Shown here in pieces: positions 56,640 through 64,000 of a stretch of DNA of 64,000 bases. The stretch is taken from positions 822,501 to 886,500 of the forward strand of contig CALNXK010000167.1 of assembly GCA_942486035.1 (NCBI GenBank), written 5' to 3'. How positions within the stretch are numbered: the stretch's first letter is position 1; each line of letters starts with the position of its first letter. Made by a program: the position numbers and the translations under genes. The stretch is from Porites lobata (taxonomy: Eukaryota > Cnidaria > Anthozoa > Scleractinia > Poritidae). Under the pieces are notes generated by a model. The model was not told the origin of the DNA and ran no database searches. It saw only the letters and a list, made by a program, of their open reading frames with translations.

Positions 56640-57323
56640 TCAATGTTGAAAAGGTCTTTTTACAGCCTCTTCGTACTGATTTAAAAAGAAATCCGTCTGC
56701 CCGGGATACAGTTGCTTCGCCAGAGTCAAGATTTGCAATTTGTCTCGTGGATTCTTGAATAACACCAGATAATGGCTGTTTAGGCTTATGCTGCGGCTAC
56801 CTTTCCCCCGATGAAATAGATTCTGCGCGATATAAATCACGCTCAGATTGCGATGATGAGAACCACGAGTAAAAAGTTTCACAATTCGCTTGTCTTTACT
56901 GGCGTCAATCATCTGATCATCAAACACGATCAAATTCCGTTTGCTGACATCAAAATAGGAATCCTGCTCCAAAGCCGTAGGAATTCCCTTGACGAATTCA
57001 ATGTGTGGCATGGCGACTAACATTTGTGTATACGCAGGCTGCCATTGTGAATAACATCAAACGATCCTCTCCGGTGGAGGGTAAATGGTCTCTGAAGCGT
57101 GTTGCAATAGAGATCGAACACAGGCCGTTTTTCCGGACCCGGTCATTCCGGCAATCATAGAGGTGAAAGGATGCTCGAAGCGAAACCGCTGACATTTCTG
57201 TGAAAACATTGGAACTGTTTGAAATGGGGTGAGACCAGCATTGCGGTGTTTAGACATCACGTGCCTTTGCATACTATCTCTTCTACTGAAGGATTTTTCG
57301 CAGACAGAACAGAACCAACTCAT
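56640..57323 (-). pseudogene. C2H2 finger plus FtsK/HerA-type packaging ATPase, broken
   Basis: The ATG is at 57321-57323. Residues 5-26 form a C2H2 finger (C5, C8, H21, H26). GMTGSGKT at 59-66 is a Walker A motif. An in-frame TGA at 57057-57059 ends the first part. The same frame continues, with a second ATG at 57023 and a Walker B-like LIVFDD segment, a conserved SVIYIAQN stretch and a YPGQTDFF segment. The protein ends at 56,640, and coding-like sequence continues in another frame into 56,483, suggesting a second lesion. ATPases of this class package DNA into capsids in Polintons, adintoviruses and related viruses. In the truncated copy only the first few codons of this gene remain. Confidence 0.75.
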
Positions 57324-57374
57324 GTGAACTCCTCAGGAGCAAAATGTAGACTGAGAAAAAGGTAGAATGTTGCG

Positions 57375-57384
57375 CATTTATATA
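57375..57384 (-). promoter_or_regulatory. TATA box upstream of the ATPase gene
   Basis: TATATAAATG on the minus strand, about 52-60 bp before the ATG at 57323. The same box is kept in the truncated copy at about 44,787-44,796, although the gene body there is deleted. Confidence 0.5.
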
Positions 57385-57411
57385 GGTCTTCAGGCCATAA
57401 AATTCTATTGT

Positions 57412-57540
57412 TTTCCTCCCCCAGGACCACCACCACCACATTTGAATTGTTTTCCCTCCACCACCACATTTCTATTGTTTTACTTTCCACCACCACCACC
57501 ACATTTCAGTTGTTTTCCCCGCACCACCACTACATTTCTA
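57412..57540. repeat. CCA-triplet runs spaced by CATTTCTATTGTTTT
   Basis: Short CCACCACCA runs alternate with CATTT[C/G]TATTGTTTT-like spacers. The same design lies in the truncated copy (44,830-44,960) and, much expanded, at 9,503-10,120. Confidence 0.8.
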
Positions 57541-57643
57541 CTGTCAGGAAACAGAAAGTAGTAGCCCTGAAACGTCCACCACCTTTCACTCTAAACGTCC
57601 CTGTGAACATTGCGAGAACTCTAGTGTGTACTGGACATTGATC

Positions 57644-57844
57644 ATGAAATGTCCTAAATGCTTTTGGCACGATTACTACAAGAGTTGTCCTATATGCGAT
57701 CACCAGATTCCAGAGGAGAGAAATTACATGAAAGAGGGCTTTCGTCGGTGTCACGATTGTGGAGCAGTTACACACAAAAACGCGAAGACGTTGGAAACCA
57801 ATTTCTATTCCCCTTCTACAGAGGAGAACGAAGAAGAGGATTAA
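57644..57844 (+). CDS. Small zinc-ribbon ORF of Polinton-like element
   Basis: From the ATG at 57644 it encodes 66 residues starting MKCPKC. Three CxxC pairs (CPKC, CPIC, CHDC) fit a zinc ribbon, followed by a short acidic tail EENEEED. An ATG six codons earlier (57626) is also in frame. AATAAA at 57901-57906 follows the stop. It occupies the place held by the 102-codon gene in the truncated copy, so the two elements carry different cargo here. Zinc ribbons are common in transcription or replication factors, but a function cannot be assigned. Confidence 0.55.
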   Translation: MKCPKCFWHDYYKSCPICDHQIPEERNYMKEGFRRCHDCGAVTHKNAKTLETNFYSPSTEENEEED

Positions 57845-58566
57845 TTAATTTCCATTCCTTACAAATCGCTTTGTATTTGACTCTTTTTGTCATTGTTTTT
57901 AATAAAGTTTTTAAAACGGTATCTCGTGTCTGATTTTATGGCCAGCAATTATTAGTCGCGTGTTTTAATTGATCCTTGTTAGGTTATTTAAAATTGTTTA
58001 TATAATAATACGTCAAGGTGCTCCCTTGGGTTTTTCCTGTAGAACTACTTTGTATTCAACTTTGGGCTTGCGAACTCGCATAATTAACTGACTAACGGTG
58101 CGTGAAATTACAAGACTTACTAGAGTCTTCGAGATGAACGGAGAAAACGTCAGACAAAATTGAAATAGAGAGTTTTCAGCTCCACTTTGTGTATATGTGT
58201 TATGTTTATATATATCTGAGTTTTAGAGCTAAATAAGAAGACATAAACTAAATTAAATTAAAGACTCTTCAACTCCACTTTGTGTATGTGTTTTGTTTAT
58301 ATATCTGAGTTTAAGCGCTAAATAAGATATAGGAAGCCGTTTCTCGCGTTGCTAGGTGCTTACCGGGCAAGTCTAGGCAAGCCTATTGTACAAGGAAGAC
58401 GCTTATTAGTAAACCTATGCCGAATTAGTATGCAGGAAAGCACTTACTTAGTATGGAGGAAGGCATTTTTTCCCTAGGTTATAACAATGGGTGACGTCAT
58501 AGACTATCCCTAAACTATCCTGACCTATCCACCAACGAGACTTAATTTCCAACATAGTAGACTGCT
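57841..58566. repeat. Right terminal repeat, about 725 bp
   Basis: Uninterrupted version of the terminal inverted repeat, beginning at the stop codon of the zinc-ribbon ORF and ending AGTAGACTGCT. It includes an internal partial duplication of CAACTCCACTTTGTGTAT (58,179 and 58,269). These two copies border the TA run in which the other repeat carries the nested insertion. Confidence 0.8.
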
Positions 58567-59234
58567 GTGTTTTCAGTCTGAATTTATTCAGTTTTAATTT
58601 ATTAGAATTCAGGCCGACATGAAAGAAGCTCTTTCACAAGAAGTCCAATCAGTTTAATATAACTGTTCCATTTGTTTCAGTTAATGTATCGCTACTGTTG
58701 CTTGATCCACTCAGCAGAAAGAAAAGAAGGTGTCTATTAGTTTCAGACGCTTATCGATTTTGTAATAAACAATTAGCTTGTTAGCAATGTTGGTGATTTA
58801 ATTCACTCACTCGATTAAGTATTAAGAGCCCGACATTTCCCTTCGTCGCGTGTGTTTGAAATAAAGGGTGTAATAAATAACAGTTGACCAGTTTGAACGT
58901 GCCACCTAAATATGGTAGCGTTTTGAAGGAAACAATGGAGAAAAATTGTTATGAATCAGCTTTTCTTTTCTTTTCAGAATCCAAAAAGGAAAATATCCAC
59001 TGCTCTGAATAAATATAATTAATAGATCACAATATCGTGAGGGCAAAGACAGCCCTTCAGTTCTTGAACATCACCATATTTCCAAAGGTTTAGGAAGCTA
59101 GCCAGCCAAGTGTGACACGAAATTCACTCTTGCTGCATGAATTTTCCATTCGCCACTTCACAAATAAGAAGGGAACTGGAGCCGAAATGCGTCCAGCAAT
59201 TGCTTCTGGGATCGTGACCGGGGACGCTCCAGTC
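58567..59234. other. Right flank of the Polinton-like element
   Basis: Bases 58,575 to about 58,720 resemble the receptor spacer at 15,340-15,480. After that no array repeats are seen. No gene. Confidence 0.45.
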
Positions 59235-60982
59235 TTCAGGGCGGAAAAACGTAATGAGCATGCGTGAACTTTTTTGCCCAGATCCCCTGGCCGGGTTTGA
59301 AAAAATGGCGGGATTTCAAATATTTTATTGCCTAAAAATAAAATGTTTCCACTCATAACCTGGAAAGAACAGGCAATTTGTCTTCAAAAGTTGCAAGCTG
59401 TGGTTATAACCTTGTCGTTACTTAATTTTCTCGAAGAATACCTCATAGTAAAACGGACTTTAACGACATTAATTTCCTTGCGTTGTACTGGAAATGTGCA
59501 TGCGTGGTCCGATTTTTTTCAAGATGCATTCACGAAATGTGTTCATATAAGGAAGTTCCTGGATATATAAGGTCCGGAGCTCCACTGTGGACACAAAAAC
59601 AACATATCTTTGGACAGTGATTTGCCCAAAAAAATTAACGCTTGCCCACAATGTGTTTGAAGTCACTGAACTTTGTCTCACTTGAGCTGACATTTTAAAC
59701 CCTCGCTCGATCGGACACTCGTAGTTTCGCAGATCACTAAAATATAAACAAAATCCCCAATGTAGAAGTTATTGCGTTGATATGTGGGCAGAAAAAAGGT
59801 CAATCTTTATCCAGTAAAATCCTCCCAAAAATCGGTTTCAAAGCAAATATAGTTTTTTAAACTTGCTCGTTTCGCGCAGATATATAAATTTTGCTTTGTG
59901 TTGTCAAGTTCAACACGCATAACATCTGTCAAAAACAAAAGCGTAAGTAGGATTTCCTTCAAACAAAGTTAAAGTTACATTATTTCAAAAACTTCTTGCT
60001 GACAATGAAGTAATGAATTTTCTGTGCGAAAACAACCTACCTAAAGATCTTAAAAGCAAAAGATCAGTTGCAACTTGGCAGCCAAGCCATGATTCACCAT
60101 TTAGCTATTTTCAATAAGGTTAACCGGTCCATGCGAGGGTCTTCGTTTAAGCAAATTAAACTCAGCCGATCATTAGAAAATACAGAAAATTGCACATAAG
60201 GGTTTGTTTTGCTCACCTCAGTCAAATCAAGCTGCAGCAATTGTTTACGAGAAAAGAGTCAATTGTTTTGAAGTCACTTCCGGGAGTTATCATTCTCTAC
60301 TTCACAGCGAGTGAAAAGGACAATTTGCGTACAGAAAGTTATTCTTCAGAAAGAACAGAAACTTTCACAGTTCACTGGAAAACAAAACTATGTAATGAAA
60401 AATGAAAAGACTCTGACTATTATTACTTGAGAAACAGAAAAATGATCTTGAGTAAGCTTGCTGGCCTTCTATCTCCGAGAAAGTTTAATAAGACCACAAG
60501 TTTGTCCACTCTGATGCGTTATAACAGCAATATGGTTCTTTGACTGAAGACAAAGATAAAGCTGGTTCTGCAAAGGTAATAAATCTGGGCATGCAAAAAA
60601 GTAACCGTAACCACTAACAACAGAATACAAGCGGGTTTAATTCAACCCCGCGAAATCAACTCATAAATTAATCGGACGCACAATCAGAAAAATACTCGCC
60701 TCTTAAGAAATGTTCAAAAACCTTTTATTCCACCTCAGACTGACGGAATGATCCGTTTTTCCTTTAACATTGGTTGTTCTGAATCCAAAGTAATTTTCAA
60801 GCGACGAAAAAAAAGCAAACATGTCAAATAAAAATGCTTTACAGGGAGCAAACGTTCTCACCTCGTGCATTTCACTCAGAACTCCAGCAACAAACAAACA
60901 CAGTCAACACAGAGAAAAGCCCGCCTTGAGCCTGCGATAAGGGATGCGCAGAAGCTTGCGCAGAACGTTTTTCCGCCCTGAA
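59235..60982. mobile_element. 1,748-bp element, 18-bp ends, 9-bp TSD (Mutator-like)
   Basis: Terminal inverted repeats are TTCAGGGCGGAAAAACGT, exact over 18 bp and partly matching further in. GCTCCAGTC flanks both sides (59226-59234 and 60983-60991), a 9-bp target duplication as made by Mutator-like transposases. Interior ORFs of 60-88 codons show no transposase motifs, so it is probably non-autonomous. Confidence 0.8.
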
Positions 60983-60995
60983 GCTCCAGTCAGCT

Positions 60996-61385
60996 ATAGA
61001 GTACTAAAGTGATGACGTCATAAAATGAAATTTCTGAAATTATGGGATTTGTCCGGATATTCTGAAAGAACAATGTCCAAGAGGCCTCCTTGCCAAAAAT
61101 GAGCATTTCGGGGCAAATTGTCTCTGAGATGTTAGCCGGTTATACTCAGAAAACTCCATACAAACGTTAACTCTTCTAATTTTTTTTTGGGTCGACCCAA
61201 AAAAGTTTAGAAGGGTTTGTATGGAGTTTTCTAAGGATAACTGGGCTACGATTTCTGAGACAATTTGCCCCGAAATGCTCATTTTTGGCAAGTAGGCCTC
61301 TTGGGCATTGTTCTTTCAGAATATCCGGACAAATCCCATAATTTCAGAAATTTCATTTTTATGACGTCACACTTTAGTACTCTAT
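60996..61385. mobile_element. 390-bp near-perfect foldback MITE
   Basis: Arms of about 185 bp start ATAGAGTACTAAAGTG and meet around a central GGGTCGACCC palindrome near 61,190-61,199. Each arm includes TGACGTCA, GGGATTTGTCCGGATATTCT and AATTTGCCCCGAAATGCTCA or its complement. The ORF reading across one arm (61,040-61,291) is palindrome-derived, not a gene. Confidence 0.85.
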
Positions 61386-61804
61386 TACAGACGAGATAAA
61401 GGGTCAAGTTTACGGCAAATGGCAAACGTCAGATTTAAGTTGAGAATTTCTTAGCCCAGAACAATTCTTAGGGATAAAACTGGCGGGAAACTACTTATTT
61501 TTGTATAGAAGTAATAAACAGTAAACTACAATTAAGGCGAAAACCTGGTCACGAGGTCCAAATTCACGTTCTTCGTTTGGCGTAAACTTGAATCGTAAAC
61601 TCTCTATCAGCCAATTTTTGCCCGGTTAGCATTAGGTAACATCGGCTGAAGCCAGATTGTTTCTTTCAGTAAAATTACATGAAGAACAACTTGAGTCCAA
61701 CTTTACTGTGCAATATAAAATAAGATAGAAAAACACCATTGGAATGCTTTGAACCCGGGTCGTTTGCGTTATATTCTACACCATCGAGGACTAACTACCA
61801 AGAC
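61386..61804. other. Unassigned non-coding stretch
   Basis: No gene, RNA or repeat recognised. Confidence 0.4.
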
Positions 61805-61915
61805 ATTTTTCAGGCTTTCTGCATAAGTTGCGTATTTAACTGTGATGATCTCATCGGCTCAGCATTTATTTCTTCATCTCACAGTTCAAACATGTGAAAT
61901 TCATATATTCATCAT
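61805..61915 (+). mobile_element. SINE tail fragment
   Basis: Contains TTTTCAGGCTTTCTGCATAA, AACTGTGATGATC and ATGTGAAATTCATATATTCA, the body of the SINE found complete just downstream. The tRNA-like head is absent. Confidence 0.6.
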
Positions 61916-61943
61916 GTCATCTTTTCGGGGTATATTACGAACC

Positions 61944-62157
61944 CATTTAATGGCCAGCTTCCAGTTGCCTCAACCGGCATCTTAGAGGTCAGGGTTCGAA
62001 TCGACTCGAGTCCCGGTAAGCTTGATTTTTTAAGGCTTTTAGCCTTTCTTTTCTTTAACTGCATAAGTTGTGTATTTAGCCGTGATGATCTTCTCCGTAT
62101 CTACTATACTTCTTCATTTCGCAGTTAAAATATATGAAATTCATATATTTATAGAAA
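61944..62157 (+). mobile_element. tRNA-derived SINE
   Basis: The head (about 61,944-62,016) has a B box GGTTCGAATCG and a weak A-box-like TGGCCAGC. The body has TTTTTTAAGGCTTTTAGCC, a TAAGTTGTGTATTTAGC segment and the 3' end ATATGAAATTCATATATTTA. This matches a SINE layout I recall as frequent in coral genomes. A RepeatMasker run would settle it. Confidence 0.65.
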
Positions 62158-62790
62158 ACAAAATTATTGCATGGAGTTATAAGTCACTCTTGACAAACAG
62201 TCCTTCACAGGTTCCTACACTAAACTAATCGATCACACAATGAAATTACATCTATATCGGGATGGGAGTAGCTGTTCACTCAGAAAATGGAAAAATTGCG
62301 ATTTTCTTCCCAGTTTTCAAATATTGAACTGCCACTGCTTGGAACGACTCGGAAATGACCTATTGACTTCTACTTTCCAATTAAATACAAAAGAGCTAGT
62401 TTGTGATCATCATAGCAGGAGACCTGACTGGTCCCTAGTCATCTCTCACTGTCTTTCTTAAGTGGCGCGCGGGGTGTGATGGGAAGGAGGAAAGCAAGAG
62501 AGAGAGAGGCCCTGCTGCTGCCGTGCGCGTTACGCTCGAAGACGAATGGAGATGAGTCAGCTAGTGAAACAAAGAGCCAAACACCGATTCAAGCTTAGAA
62601 GGCCTAAATGTAATAACTTTTTGCCCTAAATCGGGAGCCCATGACCAAAGGCTGCTGCCTAAATGAAATAAACGCTTAATTAGCCCTTCAATGTTTTGAC
62701 GTCATGTTAACGTCATAAATGAGTGTCATTAAAGGGGATGTGTCATGGCTGACTGCTTAATTATGTTAATGTTGCCAATTATCGCATTTA
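62158..62790. other. Unassigned non-coding stretch
   Basis: No gene recognised. The longest ORF (62,240-62,461) has no family resemblance. Confidence 0.4.
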
Positions 62791-62905
62791 TTTGAATAAA
62801 CGCCGCCCCGACTTAGCGCCCGGCGCCCTCGATTAATCACCGCCCTCGAATAAGGGCCGCATTTGGGAGAAAAAAGTTTTTACGCGCCGCCCCCGAATAA
62901 ATGTT
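62791..62905. repeat. GC-rich degenerate repeat CCGCCCTCGAATAA
   Basis: Four imperfect copies of a motif like CCGCCC[T/C]CGAATAA stand close together in otherwise AT-rich DNA. Probably a remnant of a repeat element. Confidence 0.4.
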
Positions 62906-63000
62906 TCGTTGGCGTTCATGGAAAGAGATACCAGTGACAATAAACAATAAACTCAATTGCCTTATTGAAAAAAGGTCTGTGGAAAGTGTTCAATGTCATT

Positions 63001-63110
63001 TTGTTGTTGTTGTTGTTGTTGTTTACAAAGTACAGTCAACTCTCGCCTTGCGGACACCTCGCTATTACGGACACCCTGATAACACGGACAGCACTGCTCA
63101 CACCTGTATC
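63001..63110. repeat. GTT microsatellite and possible pogo/Tigger-like relic
   Basis: GTT runs at 63,001-63,022. Then TACAGTCAACTCTCG followed by three copies of a GCGGACACC/ACGGACACC-like motif, as found at the tips of pogo/Tigger-type elements (recalled). No transposase. Confidence 0.35.
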
Positions 63111-63129
63111 GGTAATATCGCTAATAATA

Positions 63130-63347
63130 AGGGACGGACCATTAGAAAACTTATTGGGGGAGGGGGGGTGGGGGGCGAAGAACCAAAAAAATATTCGCGC
63201 CAGGGAAAATTAAATGAAAAAAAATATATTCATGCACGCCAATTAACCCTGAAGATATTCATGCTATGGCCTAAAAAAAATTCATACAAGGAATTTGATA
63301 ACGAAAAAACAATCCCTCCCCCATAACTTTTCTAATGGTCCGTCTCT
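63130..63347. mobile_element. MITE with GGACCATTAGAAAA ends
   Basis: Terminal inverted repeats GACGGACCATTAGAAAA followed by a G-rich stretch, about 30 bp with one or two differences. The ORFs crossing it on the plus strand include both ends and are not genes. Confidence 0.75.
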
Positions 63348-63655
63348 ATTAACGACAACAACACACACACAAAAAACAAAGAAATTCAATTACTTGAGCG
63401 TGCTATGTATATTGTGAGACCATATACACATGAAAAGGGGAAAAAATTCTATTCATTCAAACCATTTCGCAGTCCAGTCCAATTCAGTTCCATTTTTCTG
63501 TCACATTATTCCCAATAAGTAAACACCCTGTCACTAATTGTCTTTCTTTTACTCGCTTGACCGGCACGTGTTGAGTGCAGTGTGCGGAGCTGTCCGCTTT
63601 TTCTCCAGGATTTGACGATTAATATTACCAGGACTTGTCTTCTCTGCTAAAAAAA
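63348..63655 (+). promoter_or_regulatory. Putative promoter and 5' leader of the downstream gene
   Basis: Intergenic stretch ending directly at the ATG. A more GC-rich piece at about 63,550-63,610 with CACGTG could be a core promoter without a TATA box. This is inferred only from position. Confidence 0.3.
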
Positions 63656-63724
63656 TGAAAACTGAATCACGAATTTTACCGTCTCTTCTGCTTGTTGCAG
63701 TTGCATTTGGAACTGTACTTGAAG
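63656..63724 (+). CDS. First coding exon of a secreted or membrane protein (continues past window)
   Basis: From the ATG at 63,656 the frame encodes a short polar start (MKTESR), a hydrophobic core (ILPSLLLVAVAFGTVL) and a Glu, typical of a signal peptide. It ends at GAAG followed by GTAGGTG, a strong splice donor at 63,725, giving a phase 1 intron. A signal peptide on its own exon with a phase 1 boundary is common in animal extracellular proteins. No second exon is identified in the remaining 276 bases, so the protein cannot be named. Confidence 0.5.
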
Positions 63725-64000
63725 GTAGGTGAATGATTTATTGATCCTGATGTGGCGAAACTAAACAGATTCATTCCATCATTGAAAAGGGCAAACGTAA
63801 ATCGCCTGTGTGTAGGAGAAACTTAACAGACTTGAGAAATATCGCAATTGGTATTTTCAGCAAGCGCTTCCATTGCAAAAGCTGTACTCCAGGTGTATTA
63901 CGACATCAACGTCCTGTAGCCCTTTACAATGCCTTTTTAATTTTTTTTTTTTAAAAACGCGGTCACAAGTATTGTAAAATCTACTAGTCAGAAAAAAAAC
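63725..64000 (+). other. Probable intron 1 of the terminal gene (partial)
   Basis: Begins with the donor GTAGGT. No convincing acceptor plus open frame is seen before the window ends. Confidence 0.35.

Larger units (their letters stand above)
53437..58566. mobile_element. Polinton-like element with long terminal repeats (non-autonomous, decayed)
   Basis: The two ends are inverted copies starting AGCAGTCTACTATGTTGGAA. The right terminal repeat is 57,841-58,566. The left is 53,437-53,847 plus 55,610-55,990, split by a nested insertion. Flanks GCGTTT (53431-53436) and GTGTTT (58567-58572) form a 6-bp target duplication with one mismatch. AG...CT ends, 6-bp duplication and terminal repeats of several hundred bases are Polinton/Maverick traits. 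Between the repeats are two minus-strand genes (basic protein, packaging ATPase) and one plus-strand zinc-ribbon ORF. DNA polymerase B, integrase, protease and capsid genes are absent, so it could move only with help from another element. Confidence 0.8.

Noticed and set aside
61040..61291. 83-codon ORF with LARRPLGHCSF
   Set aside because: It is read across the arms of the 390-bp palindrome.
62901..63326. 141-codon plus-strand ORF
   Set aside because: It spans a GTT microsatellite, a pogo-like relic and a MITE, so it is chance openness over repeats.

Overview
The window looks like animal nuclear DNA from an anthozoan cnidarian, most likely a stony coral. It is AT-rich and full of short inverted-repeat elements. 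It carries intronless class A receptor genes of a kind expanded in Anthozoa and a coral-type tRNA-derived SINE. It also holds fragments of Polinton/adintovirus-like elements whose packaging ATPase begins with a C2H2 finger. The assignment rests on recognition of families, not on a search.

Positions 1 to about 52,050 hold a head-to-tail array of eleven related seven-transmembrane receptor loci, all on the minus strand and called R1 to R11 here from left to right. R1 runs off the left edge. R2, R3, R4, R7, R8 and R9 are full-length intronless ORFs of 309-316 codons. R6 is open only from an internal ATG, because codon 4 of the usual start is a stop. R5 is a 3'-truncated copy, R10 a chimera with one in-frame stop, and R11 carries a 1-base frameshift. 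Three sequence types are visible: A (R1, R2, R3, R5, R6, R7), B (R4, R9, R11) and C (R8 and the front half of R10). Two further scraps of receptor 3' end lie near 10.7 and 24.4 kb. The receptors lack the TM3 cysteine, the TM5 proline and a long second extracellular loop, as melanocortin-like (MECA-group) receptors do. Ligand and function are unknown.

The spacers are duplicated along with the genes, so paralogous spacers act as natural filled and empty sites for transposons. Elements whose ends can be placed this way include a 1.8-kb element ending in inverted 40-bp minisatellites, a 3.4-kb element nested in one copy of it, a 353-bp and a 576-bp element with clean 6-bp target-site duplications, and an 857-bp element with terminal repeats of about 50 bp.

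Positions 44.4-45.8 kb and 53.4-58.6 kb carry two decayed Polinton-like elements. The larger has terminal inverted repeats of about 725 bp with AG...CT ends and a near-perfect 6-bp target duplication. It keeps a broken zinc-finger/packaging-ATPase gene, a basic proline-rich protein gene and a small zinc-ribbon ORF, and a palindromic repeat element sits inside its left terminal repeat. The smaller copy has lost its left end and the ATPase body but keeps an intact 102-codon gene behind a TATA box.

From 58.6 kb to the end the receptor-array repeats stop. The stretch holds a 1.75-kb element with 18-bp terminal repeats and a 9-bp target duplication, a 390-bp palindromic element, SINE copies and a small inverted-repeat element. 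At 63,656 there is a probable signal-peptide first exon of an unrelated plus-strand gene that continues past the window.
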